Origin: Yponomeuta sedellus
Taxonomy: Eukaryota > Arthropoda > Insecta > Lepidoptera > Yponomeutidae
DNA: 64,000 nucleotides
Direction of reading: 5' to 3'
Assembly (NCBI GenBank): GCA_934045075.1
Contig: OW203727.1
Coordinates: forward strand, 16,118,861-16,182,860
Position numbers and translations under genes: made by a program. Numbering within the stretch: the stretch's first letter is position 1; the number at the start of each line of letters is the position of its first letter. Of this stretch, positions 31,969-43,370 are shown in pieces. The notes below the pieces were generated by a model. That model saw nothing but the letters and a program-made list of their open reading frames with translations. It did no database searches and was not told the DNA's origin.

Positions 31969-33432
31969 TTCATGAGATATTAAATAAACTATATGAATAA
32001 AACAACTATCTTGTTGTAACATAGAAGATTTTTTTTCCAAACAACTCAAAATGCTGGTACAGAAAATATTATATAAATATTTTCTTTATAATATTTAATA
32101 TTTAATATAATATCTATATAAATATTTTATATACTGGGCACAGAGTAGCCGCAGCGCAAACGCGACTGGTCAGTGCTGTTACTGGTTGGTGCGGGCGTCT
32201 ATCCTTATGATGGCAAAATCAACACAATCTTATTGTAGATTTATTCCTCTGTAAGAAAATAATTTTATTTTCTCTCAAAAAAATAAAACTGTAGTATTTT
32301 TAGTGTTTCTTCCTTGTTCAAGTACTCGGTGGTGTCAAAATACATTAAAAAAAAATTTAAAACCTTAGATATTTACAGCTGTCACTTTTAACTCTACGTA
32401 CATTAGGTAGGTAAAATGAGCACTTGGTATTATACTGCCACGGGAATGTACTTAAAGATTAAGAAAGCTCGGATTTTTTTAGAATACTCGTATTATAAGG
32501 TGTACATACAATAAATAATATTCTATCTATCTATGAGGTGTTAGTTTAGTATACCTGGGTTGGTCTTCAACAACTTTCAACTAAAACTTTAACTCTAAGA
32601 GTAAGAACAAAGTGTACACTTTTTTATTTTCAGTAAGAATATACAAACCAAAATAGTACCTTTGGTAATGTTTTTAGTATCCTCCTAAGATAGTGTTGAG
32701 AGCTTATACTGTAGTTGATATTACAGTAAAAATAAAAAGCATACCTCACAGCAAAAGAGCTATGATAGTCTCAATTACCTTAAACGCCAAGGAAGCATCC
32801 ATCGCGCCGCAGCCACATTGTGAATACTCAACTGACGGTGGACAAATAACAAAACTGGGTTAATCTTTCACCTCCCGAGCTAAGGGAGAAGAGGGTGGCT
32901 TGTTACCTCTCTTTCAGTCAGAACTGAAAGGAAAAAGACAGGGCGATTTTCTAATCGGAGAAAAACGTCGCAATACTTTTCTGTATTTCACCAGCTATAG
33001 TGCCTTTTTTGTAACCAATAAGGTTTAGTTTGCAATGTATTGGTAGCATTTTTACCTCGGGATTTTGAAAAATATTTCTCTTGCGCTCTATCCCGGTGGC
33101 CATTGAGTTGATTTTCGCGGCGTCCGAAATAAAATCCACGTTTAAGTATTATATTCATGTATTTTGTTCCATCACGTCTCTACTGAAAGATGAAAATTCC
33201 ATGAAAGTGTCTTCCTGGTCCCGCCGGTTGCATCTGAAAGAGACAGGGGATGGTTCCATTAAGTTACACTGCTGTGAACCTATTGCTGCCATTTACTTTG
33301 TTTGCCGTGGGCTTTCGGGAGTCTATTTTTCTTCTAGTTCTCTTGCCACTGATTTCACTAACCCAAAAGTTACAATCAAAATTCTGGTTTGAAATTTTGA
33401 GAAAGATAAAAAAGAAAGTAAGAAAGATATTA
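31969..33432. other. Unassigned AT-rich DNA
   Basis: A very AT-rich patch at 32069-32133. The segment 32790-33130 is of mixed composition without recognised motifs. No gene. Confidence 0.4.
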
Positions 33433-33611
33433 CACTATTTTTATTTTTAATGCACTAACCCGTGCTAAGGAACAAATTTAAAAACCTATTTAGAGGCTAA
33501 AAATTTCACCCATGCCGGGATTCGAACCCGCAACCTCTGGTACGGATAGCCAGAGGTTGCGGGTTCGAATCCCGGCATGGGTGAAATTTTTAGCCTCTAA
33601 ATAGGTTTTTA
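33433..33611 (-). mobile_element. Family D SINE, perfect fold-back copy
   Basis: Flanked by a 13-bp duplication AAGAAAGATATTA (33420-33432 and 33612-33624). The sense tail is at the left on the minus strand (AATGCACTAACCCGTGC reversed). Arms 33477-33540 and 33550-33613 are exact reverse complements over 64 bp, with a 9-nt spacer TACGGATAG that is the anticodon loop region. Each arm carries the B box and the family D unique part; neither carries the A box. The last two bases of the right arm overlap the duplication. Confidence 0.93.
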
Positions 33612-33930
33612 AAGAAAGATATTAACTGCCTTGGTGGTGACGCGCTGCGCACTGGGCAGTCTGAGTATATTTTCATGTTTCTGATGTCCTTGTCTAGTTA
33701 CCGTACAGGATATCATAGATGGGGACCCGGTCAAGTGATTGTGTTGTGTAGAAGTACTATTTATTGGGAAAAATTAAAACATCACAGAAAAAAACAGACT
33801 TACCGCTCTTGGTTACAAACAAGGAAAACAAAAACACTTTATATAAATACAAGATAGGAAAGGACAAAGTCAGAGCGTACACTCTGTGGTGTGTCAATGT
33901 TGCCACAAAGGGCATTTGACTCAGCGTTGT

Positions 33931-34180
33931 CGTCGTCGTCGTCTGGCTATACTAGTCCACTGCTGGACATAGCCCTCCCCTTCAAAAGCGCCACGTTGTG
34001 CTATCATAGGGGGTAATGCCCATAATCCCCACGCTGGGCATGCGGGTTGGGGATCGCAGTTCGGTGGAATTGTACTGTAGTGCTGCTGCCCACCCCCCAG
34101 TTTGTGTCCCTTAGTCGCCTTTTACGACACCCGCGGGAAGAGTTTGGGTTGATGCTATTCTCTAGGTCGACACCACACAG
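33931..34180 (-). mobile_element. Family A retroposon, longest copy
   Basis: 250 bp flanked by CAGCGTTGT (33922-33930 and 34181-34189). On the minus strand it starts CTGTGTGGTGTCGACC, includes TTCCCGCGGGTGTCG, TAAAAGGCGACTAAGGGAC and ATGCCCAGCGTGGGGATTAT, and ends with GTCCAGCAGTGGACTAG and a (GAC)n tail. This copy defines the family length. No pol III boxes are obvious in the head. Confidence 0.85.
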
Positions 34181-34189
34181 CAGCGTTGT

Positions 34190-34931
34190 GCTTAGTGTGA
34201 ATCCTCAGCGCTGGTTTTCAGTCAGCGCCCGGGGTATATTTGAGCTAGTGCCTACTATGTGCTAGTGCATTAATCTAGATTTATGTAATAAACACTCCCA
34301 TGTTTTTACTGGCACTATCCTTTCCAATTCCCACATCAATATGGGTTAGGTGGAAGAAAATGCTATCTACTATTGTAGAAAACTGTTGTAGTGCAATAGA
34401 AAATTTACATTCATTCGTCCATCAATCATTCGTTCGTTCGTTCATTTGTTCATTCATTTATTCATTCATTCATTGGAAGTGTGGTATGATCCGTCATAGT
34501 TATTTTGTTTTATTATGTTTTGATGGCATTACTATTATATAATATATTTATAAAACACCATTAACTTACGCGAAATGCAGTTCACTTAATCTGTGCTAAA
34601 GATTTTCTAATTAAGTATCACAGACTGTTTATAGTGCATTTGAGGAGTGTTTTTTTAAATAAGACTGTAAAGCTCTAGTTCTTATACAAGTGTGTTTAAT
34701 ATTTGAAATAGTTTAACAGTAATGAACTAGGCCTTAGTCCTGAGTCTGAAAAGAACTGTTTTACATTTTTAAATAAAAGAATCCTATTTTAGGTGAAAAT
34801 TTCTCATAAAACCCCCAATTCTTATTTTTTTTTAAAAAGTCTCCTGAAAGTCACCTAAAATTGTAAAATAAATGTTTTAATTGATTTTATTTTAAGAGAA
34901 TACAATGATCTTATCAGTTGGTAGGTGTTTT
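34190..34931. other. Unassigned DNA with a degenerate ATTC microsatellite
   Basis: ATTC/GTTC-type repeats at 34408-34475 with many interruptions. Otherwise AT-rich and unrecognised. Confidence 0.45.
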
Positions 34932-35022
34932 ATGCAGCCTATAAACGTTCCACTGCCCTTTTCTCAGAGAGAGAGAGTTTGGACTTTATTACCACGCGTG
35001 CCCACCGCAGATTGACAATTCA
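34932..35022 (-). mobile_element. Family B SINE tail fragment
   Basis: GCAGCCTATAAACGTTCC, CTTTTCTCAGAGAGAGAG, ATTACCACGCGTGCCCACCG: reverse of the family B 3' half. Confidence 0.65.
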
Positions 35023-36774
35023 TTATTTATAATCTTATTAATATGATTTAAATGTATGGATATGGAGTTGGAATGGAATTCGGGTAGATAATAATCCGGA
35101 ATAGCACATAGGCTTTTTTTTATCCCGAAAAAATACGTACCAAAAATTTTCTGCGAACAAAGTCGTGGGGCACAGCTGGTCATACATAACTTAAAGAAAT
35201 CTGCAGTTCGAGTCTTCGAGTAAGCTCTGAAAATACTTGCTAGATAAAAGAAACCTGCAATAAGTTCACGAATGTATTAAAAAATTCAAAGCATCCACTC
35301 CGAATGAAGTCGAAAGAAAGATCTGAGACATCTCAGCAGGAATGGGATGATTAATACCCAAAATTATACACTTCAAAACTTTCTTCTAATATTTTTTTCC
35401 CTCGCCAAACCTGTCTATAAGGCCACGAAATTATCTCGAAACGAAAATTAATCGTGAAATAAGACAAAAAAGCCCCCGGAGACTCGAAAAAATCCCAAAT
35501 CATTTTGTATCTGCGGAGTAGTATTGAAATATTTTAATACGATCTTCAACCTATAATTTGATTAAACTCGAGACGAAAAAGAAAAGGATTAAAACAGATC
35601 ATCAGAATTCGGGTCGGTAATGATCGGACGCAGAACGATTCGGTTTTGTCTGTTAAATTAGCGTGTGAAGGTTAACTTGAACAACCCAACTTTATAACCT
35701 TCTCATTTAAGATTACGTCAGCTACTGAGGATAAAGCCCATGAACACGTAAACTCTTTTAGTTATTTATTATAGATCAGATGCATCAAGACACAAACAGA
35801 AATCCTAGTTTTTCCAATCAATCAAATCAATAATTGATTGAATGTAAATTCTTTACGTTAAAATAAATTATTTATTTTAACGTAAAGAATTTACATTCTG
35901 TTTGCTGAATGCCAATGTACAATATAAAATGTAAGCCGCTGCCTTCGGGCCGTATTGTAGTGGAGAAAAAGGCAGCGGACAAAAACTCCACTCTGATCAT
36001 CTTTTCTCAAGATATATCTTCACACATCGTCAATAGCATCTACTTCAAAATTAGTTGAATCAATACAACTTTTACAAGCGAAGAGTATTCGGTGACGATA
36101 ATTGTACAATTTTTACAAGCAAATGTTTTGTATATGAGTTAATCTAAAATCTACCAAAGAAACACTTAATTTACTACCGGCAAAATTGTAACCTAGAATT
36201 AAATAATGTAGCTGGCAGTCATTAGAACAAGAGGAACTAATTACCTTTGCTACGCCTCTTACCGGAACAAACAAAACCAACTACCACTTACTCATCAATA
36301 ACTTCTGAAGAAAACATAATGAAGTTCCCAACGTGATCCCCAAACGAATTCATTGTGTGCCACATCCATATCCCAGCTCTTAAAGCTAGGTATCATTGTC
36401 AGGGGAGCATAGTAAAAGCAATTTGAAGCAAGGGGTTTGTTGGCAGGTTTCCAATGAAAATAAGCTCGCCGCGCCACCGTGAGGATGTCGCTGATACGCG
36501 CGTCTTGTACGCTTGCACTGTTTGGGTTACATGCTGTTGGGATACGCCGCCTAATCTACGGCTAACTGGAGTAAGACATTCGATACAATAGCACAATTTC
36601 ATTTTTACTTGACTGCGGCAGAGTCAAGGGGAAGAGTTAGGATTTTGTGTGTATGTATGTTTATGAGTTTGAGTGTGTATATATATTTAGATATTAAATG
36701 GGTGTAACCGATTATGCCAAAACATAATTACCTCTATCGCCGAAAGAATTAAGTGACTTGAGGGTTGACCGCTT
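35023..36774. other. Unassigned DNA with a perfect hairpin
   Basis: No gene recognised. At 35840-35898 arms of 28 bp (35840-35867 and 35871-35898) are exact reverse complements with a 3-nt loop TTA. Confidence 0.6.
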
Positions 36775-37136
36775 CGATATCAACCCTTGTATGTCCCCAC
36801 TGCTGGGGCACGGGTCTCTTCCTGCATGGCAGGAAGGTTAGGCCATACTCCACCACGGGGGCCAAGTCCGGGTTGGCGGAGGATTGAAAGACAGTGGCGG
36901 GCCTTACTGTCAGAAGTTATCAAGCCGCCCATAAGGCCTCTAACATGGCTTAACGACTGCCATTACATGGCAGCCGGCACCAACGGCTTAACGTGCCTTG
37001 CGAAGCACGGAAGCGCTCGGAAAAAATGCCACTAGCGGTAGTCACGCGATGGTCACCCATCCTGCACCTGACCGCGCCTGTTGTTGCTTAACTCAAGTGA
37101 TTGATTCCAATCACTCGGTTCGGCTAGGCCACGAGC
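36775..37136 (-). mobile_element. Family C 5S-derived SINE, full-length copy
   Basis: 362 bp flanked by GTTGACCGCTT (36764-36774 and 37137-37147). On the minus strand it starts GCGCTCGTGGCCTAG. The block 37051-37092 then reads GTTAAGCAACAACAGGCGCG followed by a 10-nt link and GGATGGGTGACC. These match box A/intermediate element and box C of 5S rRNA genes with the same spacing. The body (TGCTTCGCAAGGCACG, AAGCCGTTGGTGCC, ACCAACCCGGACTTGGC) is unknown. The 3' end CCCAGCAGTGGGGACATAC, AAGGGTTGATATC resembles the RTE tail. No ORF and no TIRs, so a SINE rather than a DNA transposon. Confidence 0.85.
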
Positions 37137-37147
37137 GCGTTGACCGC

Positions 37148-38939
37148 TTACCCTCACTAAATTTATTGACTTTATTCGCCACCTCGATCTTCAATTACTG
37201 AGGTTTCAGTCCATTTCACGACAGGAATTGGGGCAATTGTGTTTTATGGAATAAATAATCGCGATTGGACCCGTTTAAAGTATAGCTATGTGCGTATGTA
37301 TTTATGAATATATTTTCCATAGCATTCACCAAAGAGCCGAAAGTAGTCATAAGATTTTTAAAAGTTGTCAATTGATCCGTAATTTGGTCCTGGAGACATA
37401 AGCAAGAGAAAGCTTATGACAAACGAAAGGTATAATGTCGAATGTTACACTAATGCCCGTATTACAGAAGCGTACTCAAGAGCCAATCTCTACTTAAGAC
37501 TAGTTTTGAGTATGAATTTAATTTTAGAACGTTACTTGAGTCGAGATTAATCAAGCGCGACTCAACTGAGTAATAGCTAATTCGAGAACGATACTTGGGT
37601 AGCAATCTCTACTTGAGTAAAGATCAAATCTGTATTTACTCAAGTGTGGTCGGAACCACGCTTGAGACTGATATTTTCTTCGATTGCGATGTTAAAGAAA
37701 AAAATAGAAAATTAAATAAACTCACGCCTGTATCCCGTAGGGATAGACAAAGGCAATTTTGCTACTTGCCACGGTCCTGATCAACCTCTTTCATTTCATT
37801 AACATTCATTCTGAGAAAATTCTGAGTTCATAATTCTATAATATTCCAAGTTCAGCGTATAATGAATACTACTAACGCCCTCTATTAGTAGTCGAATTGT
37901 CATACTGGTGGCTCTTAGGAAAATATTATGTGACTATTATTATTATTATTAAATTCTTTATTGTACCTGTAAATATTGTACAATTGGCGGGCTTAATACT
38001 AAATAGTATTTTATTCTAGCCAACCAACAGGTGACGTGGAGAAAGTGGCTATGTATAAAAAACCGACTGTAAAATGTAAAAATAAAAAATTGCAGTCGAT
38101 GGTTTGTATGCATAGACTTGAATTTCCGCTGCTTGATCGATATACCGGGTATACTTTTGTTGTAACATCATGTTAGTGAGTGTGTAAGATAGGTATGTTT
38201 ATCTGTTAGATAATAGGTTCTCAAAAAGTATTGAGAAAAACTAACAACCATTTCACAACTACACTGACAAGTAAAATCAATCCTTTAAATAGAGAAACGT
38301 AAAATTTCCAAAAGGATGCTGCGTCTTTACTCTACAGTGGAAGGAGAAATATACGAGAGCCAATTAAACTAAGCGTGCTGGCGACAGGCCAGGCCTGCAG
38401 ATCCACCTTATCAACCTCCCCCGATATGAGTTGGGTAAGAAATATGTCGTTTAACTTAGCTCGTTGCAGGAATTAAAATAAGGAATAGTTTTGCCAAAAA
38501 AATTACGCCGCTTTTTTAATGTTTAAATTGTTGACTCTGCACTAAATTCCATTTGTTGAGACCGATTTTAAATGCGGTATAAAGATTGTTGTTTTGTTTA
38601 TACTCGTAACAGCATCTTGCTAGCGCATTTAAAATTCAAAATTTCCGGAAATAAACAAAATATTTCAAGATTAAAATTAATTTACGTGTTGAAAAGACTA
38701 AGTTTGGAGTATTTTTGTCCATTTTTTCTCCAAAATCATTTAGTTTTTGATATGGACCTCGTTTGAATTGTAACGTTCATAAGGCCGCAGTTTCTGCGCT
38801 ACTTGAATAAAACCTTTTCATTTCATTAAATTTCATTCTGTTTGTAGAAATTCCATATCCGCCACTGAATTTGTAGTGTGATGTTTTGCTTAAAGATTTT
38901 TTCCTATGAACCTTGATTTTGCGTGAAGATAAATTTAGC
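37148..38939. other. Unassigned DNA with scattered repeat pieces
   Basis: 37237-37292 carries one arm of foldback family F (AATAATCGCGATTGGACCCG). 37460-37660 has several ACTTGAGT/ACTCAAG motifs in both orientations. 37935-37990 (ATTATTATTATTATTAAATT, CTTTATTG) looks like a LINE tail in reverse. No gene. Confidence 0.4.
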
Positions 38940-38944
38940 CTAAA

Positions 38945-39061
38945 TGTTGTGTATGCATATACCTAGTTGAGTGTGTTAGACAATTGTTAAAGGTGCAGCC
39001 AGTATTAAACGAGCTACCGATCGTATCGCTTGGCTTTCATTTCGTACCCGCAGATAGTTCA
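38945..39061 (+). repeat. 5' LTR of G2
   Basis: 117 bp, unusually short for a Gypsy LTR. TG...CA termini. It contains ATTAAA but no AATAAA. Confidence 0.93.
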
Positions 39062-39062
39062 C

Positions 39063-39080
39063 TGGCGACTGGATTCTATA
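39063..39080 (+). other. Primer binding site of G2
   Basis: TGGCGACTGG starts one base after the LTR; TGG pairs with tRNA CCA. The tRNA is not identified. Confidence 0.7.
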
Positions 39081-39129
39081 GTACCCGCGTTAAATAAAAT
39101 TTGTTAATCGCTTTCCGAAATTCTTAATT

Positions 39130-42100
39130 ATGGCTCAAGTTCACGGAAATATTAACATTTTCGACCATAATACTCAAGATTGGCACATTTTCATTGGGCG
39201 ACTAAAACTGTACATCGATTTATACGACATTCCGGAACCGAAGAAAAGTGCGTTATTGTTGACTCATCTTGCGGATGATACGTACAGTCTAGCGAGGAAC
39301 CTATTGCATCCGAGAAAACTCGAAGATGCAACGTTCGACAGTCTGGTGGCGGAGCTGGACAAGCACTTTACACCCAAGCGGTGTAATTTTGCAGACAGGG
39401 CGAAATTCTACGAGGCGAGAAGAGGAGTCGGAGAAAGTGTCGAGCAATGGGCGGCGAGGATCAGGGGACTCGCAGTTAACTGCGAGTTCGGCAGTTCATT
39501 GGAAGTCTTGTTACGAGACCGTTTCGTGCTTGGGCTGACAACAGGCCCAGAGCGCGACCGGCTGTTCGAGATGGACGCAGCTACCCTCACGTTCGCTAAG
39601 GCCCTGGAGGTGGCACGGCAAGCGGCTTGTGCGCGGCAAGCGCGAGCCAGCGCTGTGCAGATTTCCGAGCAGGTGAAAGAGGAGCCGGTCTATAGGATAA
39701 GCGGGCCCAGCGCAGGGGCCCGTCAGTCCGCGGTGGTGCGCCGCTGCAGTGTGTGTGGTCTCAAAGGTCACGACGGTGATAAATGCAGGTATAAAGGCTA
39801 TCGCTGTCAGTGTTGTGGTATTAGAGGCCACCTCAAGAAGGTGTGCAGTGCCGCGAAGCCGGCTAATTCACGCTTACATAACCTGGAGGTAGAACAGGAG
39901 GTTTTACAAGAAAACGAATGTAAGGACTGCAAGGAATGTCACCTGTTTAACTTAAGGTATGTTGATTATAAACCAATTGTATTGCCGGTCAAAATAAACA
40001 ATTTGTTGTTGCAAATGGAACTCGATTCTGGTTCCGGAACTACTGTAATTTGTGACAAATTATACAAGAAATATTTTTCTAATGTATGTGTAAATAAAAC
40101 AGATTTAAAAATGTGTATGTACACCGGCCATAAAATATCACCGTTAGGCTACATTGTATGTAATGTGACATATGAAAACCAACAGAATACGTTAAAAATT
40201 TATGTAGTAGAAAATGGTGGGCCGCCTTTGCTAGGCAGAGACTTTATGGCAAAATTTAATTTAAGTCTAACTACGATAAATAATATTTCTAGTTCCGAGC
40301 AACCAATGCACGACGTGCAACAGTTGTTGCAAGAATATTCAAATTTGTTTTGTGACGATCTAGGCAAGTTTAACAAGTTTAAAATAAATTTAGAGTTAAA
40401 GGAAGGTGCTGTGCCTAAATTCTTCAAGCCCCGTCCTGTGCCTTTTGCTCTCAAAGATAGGGTAGAAGAAGAAATAAATAGGCTTGTAGAATTAGGTATT
40501 TTAGTGGCAGTCAATTGTTCTAATTATGCGACGCCAATTGTACCGGTTTTAAAGGAAAACGGAAAAGTAAGAATAGCAGGCGATTTTTCAGTAACTCTGA
40601 ATAAAGATTTAAATATCGATAAATACCCTATGCCATTAATTGCGGAGGTGTTTGCGAAGTTGGGTGGTGGTGAGCATTATACCAAACTGGATTTAAGTAA
40701 TGCTTATAACCAATTCGTGCTATCAGAGGATTCACAGGACCTTACTACTATAAGTACAACAAAAGGCTTATTTAAGTACACGCGTTTGGTGTACGGATTG
40801 GCAAACGCACCCGCTATTTTCCAACGAGCCATGGAAACATTACTGATGGGCATTGATGGGGTGAGTTGTTGGTTAGATGACATTTCTGTTACAGGCCCGA
40901 CAAAAGCTATTCATTTGGCTAGGCTAGGGGAAGTGCTTAAGCGGTTAAGCGATGCCGGATTACGGCTGCAAAAAGAAAAGTGCGAGTTTTTTAAAGACAG
41001 CGTAACGTATCTCGGATATGTAATCGACAAAACCGGTTTAAGGACGTGCCCTAGAAAAGTCGAGGCAATAATCAATGCACACCGGCCCAAGAATGTAGCA
41101 GAAGTTAAGCGATTCCTAGGATTAATTAACTATTATAGGAATTTTGTTCCCAACGCATCCTCACGGCTGAGTCCCTTGCATGAGTTGTTGCGATCGAATG
41201 TTGAGTGGCAGTGGGGCGAGCAGCATGAAAACGCGTTCACGGAAGTTAAACAGGAGTTGGCGTCGGAGCGCGTGCTGGCCCACTTTGACCCGGAGGTACA
41301 GCTGGTGCTGACGGTGGACGCGGGTCCAGCCGGCCTGGGCGCCGTACTGGCGCAGCCCGACGCGGACGGCGTGGAGCGCCCGCTCGCTTTTGCTTCGAGG
41401 TCACTCACGTCTAGCGAACGTAATTACAGCCAGATACAAAAGGAGGCAACCGCAATTATATTTGGGGTGAAGCGATTCCATCAATACCTGTACGGCAGGC
41501 AAGACCCTTTTATATTGAAAACCGACCACAGACCGCTCTTGACGATATTTGGTAATAAATTAGGAGTGTCGGTTATGGCTGCGTCTCGTTTGCAGCGATA
41601 TGCGATTCTACTATCCGCATATAATTATACTGTCCAGTATATAAACAGTGAAAGTAATGTTGTGGCCGATTATTTTTCACGCGCACCGACGGAACAAGAA
41701 AAATGCACGATAGAGGAAACCACCGACGATTTGTCGTTTCTTAAATTTTTAGATGTAAACATTGCACCTATAACCTTTAGGGAGATAAAGGAAGCTAGCA
41801 AAAAAGACGCAACTATTCAAACTGTAATTAAATACATGAATGTTGGTTGGCCGCGCAAAATTCTATGCCCATCGATATTGCCGTATTTCCAATGTAAATT
41901 AGATTTAGAGGTGGAAGACGGCTGTCTTTTTCGAGGACATAGAATAGTGATTCCGTCGGTGTTCCGTGAAAGGATGTTGCAAGAACTACATACGGGTCAT
42001 TTTGGCATAGTAAAAACCAAGAGTTCGGCGCGAGCACGAATGTGGTGGCCGGGCATCGACGGCGATATAGAACGCTGGGTCGGCTCGTGCACACCGTGCG

Positions 42101-43296
42101 CCGCCACGCGCAGTGCGCCGCCGCGCGCGCAGCCCGCACCATGGCCGCGCCCCGCCGGGCCCTGGCAGCGCTTGCATATTGATTACATGTCAGTAGGCCA
42201 GCGTGTCTATCTTGTCGTTATCGATGCCTACAGTAAATGGCTGGAGTGTTTGTTGATGAATAGTGGTACGGCAACTCGGGCTTTAATTCAAAAGTTAAAG
42301 GATTTGTTTTCAAGGTTTGGTATACCTAAAGTAATAGTCTCAGACAATGACGCCAAAATTAACTCGACAGAATTTACAGTTTTTTGCAAAAACAACGGCA
42401 TTCGTTATGTCACGTCACCCATTTACCACCCTTGCAGCAACGGCCAGGCAGAAAATTCAGTAAAGACATGTAAAAAAATGTTAAAATGTATTATTACTAA
42501 GTATGAGCATTTGACAAACGAAGTCATAGGCGAAAAATTGTTACAAATGTTATTTGAGTACAGAAATACTGTACATTGTGCAACGGGAATAACTCCGGCT
42601 AAATTACTGCTTGGACGTGAGCTGAATTCAAGGTTAGATTTGGTATTGCCTACCCACATTAGTAAAGAAAAAGACGATAGTAAAAAAAACGAAAGGTCAA
42701 TGAACAAGAGTAGGGAGTTTCAAGTAGGAGATAAGGTTTGGCTAAGGTGGTTTACAGCTAGAAAGGAAACGTGGACCTTAGGATTAATTTTACAAAAGAT
42801 AGGCTGTAGAATGTTCGAATTAAAATTAATAAATGAACCAAACCATAGATGTAGGCGACATCTGGACCAAATATTAAAATATAGGGGTGAAACAGATGCT
42901 CCAGCAGACCTCGGTGCTACCAGTGACATTCCACCGTCACCACCACCGCCACTTCTAACACCGTCACCACCCTCACCATTACCGTCACCACTTTCGCAGC
43001 CACCGCAGATGCAGGAGGGTTTGCCAATTTCGAGTAGGCGAGACAGTAACGAGTTTGCAGACGTAGGGACGTCAATGAAGGACGTTACTGAGGATGAATG
43101 CGAGTGGGCAGAGGCACAGGACACTGTAAGTGGCTCAGAGAGTAATGAGGCACAGAACGAGGACCGGCGGGAGGATAGGGAGGTCGCTGCTCAGGCGACC
43201 GACACTGCCTCGGCTGTTATGCGCACCGAGGAGCGTCAGCAGCACGCTATGACGTTAAGGCCTAGAAATAATATAAATTATAAGCAGTATTTTTAA
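39130..43296 (+). CDS. Gag-Pol polyprotein of Gypsy-type retrotransposon G2
   Basis: 1388 aa in one frame. Gag at about 1-175. Two CCHC knuckles (C206, C209, H214, C219 and C226, C229, H234, C239). Aspartic protease with LDSG (D299), a DSG rather than the usual DTG. Reverse transcriptase at about 435-630 with D521 and the catalytic box WLDD at 581-584, where Tyr or Phe normally precedes the LDD. RNase H with D730, E772 and D799. Integrase with H954, H957, C987, C990 and a DD35E core (D1018, D1072, E1108); the usual DNG after the second Asp reads DND. A C-terminal region after 1250 is Pro-rich then acidic. A GC-rich stretch (42060-42180) codes for the linker between the zinc-binding and core parts of integrase. 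It performs reverse transcription and integration of the element. The ATG at 39130 lies 68 bp past the 5' LTR. Confidence 0.97.
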   Translation: MAQVHGNINIFDHNTQDWHIFIGRLKLYIDLYDIPEPKKSALLLTHLADDTYSLARNLLHPRKLEDATFDSLVAELDKHFTPKRCNFADRAKFYEARRGVGESVEQWAARIRGLAVNCEFGSSLEVLLRDRFVLGLTTGPERDRLFEMDAATLTFAKALEVARQAACARQARASAVQISEQVKEEPVYRISGPSAGARQSAVVRRCSVCGLKGHDGDKCRYKGYRCQCCGIRGHLKKVCSAAKPANSRLHNLEVEQEVLQENECKDCKECHLFNLRYVDYKPIVLPVKINNLLLQMELDSGSGTTVICDKLYKKYFSNVCVNKTDLKMCMYTGHKISPLGYIVCNVTYENQQNTLKIYVVENGGPPLLGRDFMAKFNLSLTTINNISSSEQPMHDVQQLLQEYSNLFCDDLGKFNKFKINLELKEGAVPKFFKPRPVPFALKDRVEEEINRLVELGILVAVNCSNYATPIVPVLKENGKVRIAGDFSVTLNKDLNIDKYPMPLIAEVFAKLGGGEHYTKLDLSNAYNQFVLSEDSQDLTTISTTKGLFKYTRLVYGLANAPAIFQRAMETLLMGIDGVSCWLDDISVTGPTKAIHLARLGEVLKRLSDAGLRLQKEKCEFFKDSVTYLGYVIDKTGLRTCPRKVEAIINAHRPKNVAEVKRFLGLINYYRNFVPNASSRLSPLHELLRSNVEWQWGEQHENAFTEVKQELASERVLAHFDPEVQLVLTVDAGPAGLGAVLAQPDADGVERPLAFASRSLTSSERNYSQIQKEATAIIFGVKRFHQYLYGRQDPFILKTDHRPLLTIFGNKLGVSVMAASRLQRYAILLSAYNYTVQYINSESNVVADYFSRAPTEQEKCTIEETTDDLSFLKFLDVNIAPITFREIKEASKKDATIQTVIKYMNVGWPRKILCPSILPYFQCKLDLEVEDGCLFRGHRIVIPSVFRERMLQELHTGHFGIVKTKSSARARMWWPGIDGDIERWVGSCTPCAATRSAPPRAQPAPWPRPAGPWQRLHIDYMSVGQRVYLVVIDAYSKWLECLLMNSGTATRALIQKLKDLFSRFGIPKVIVSDNDAKINSTEFTVFCKNNGIRYVTSPIYHPCSNGQAENSVKTCKKMLKCIITKYEHLTNEVIGEKLLQMLFEYRNTVHCATGITPAKLLLGRELNSRLDLVLPTHISKEKDDSKKNERSMNKSREFQVGDKVWLRWFTARKETWTLGLILQKIGCRMFELKLINEPNHRCRRHLDQILKYRGETDAPADLGATSDIPPSPPPPLLTPSPPSPLPSPLSQPPQMQEGLPISSRRDSNEFADVGTSMKDVTEDECEWAEAQDTVSGSESNEAQNEDRREDREVAAQATDTASAVMRTEERQQHAMTLRPRNNINYKQYF

Positions 43297-43360
43297 GTAC
43301 AACCTTTTCACTTATTTTATGTAAGCAAGAATTTCCTTGTTCACAGATTGTCAAATTAAA

Positions 43361-43370
43361 GTTGGAGGAG
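43361..43370 (+). other. Polypurine tract of G2
   Basis: GTTGGAGGAG directly before the 3' LTR; the purine core is GGAGGAG. Confidence 0.75.

Noticed and set aside
37051..37092. 5S rRNA gene
   Set aside because: Only the internal promoter region resembles 5S; flanking parts of the 120-nt gene are absent, and the block is repeated within a dispersed SINE family.
36775..37136. Family C as a MITE/DNA transposon
   Set aside because: No terminal inverted repeats, variable-length 8-11 bp duplications and frequent 5' truncation point to target-primed retroposition.
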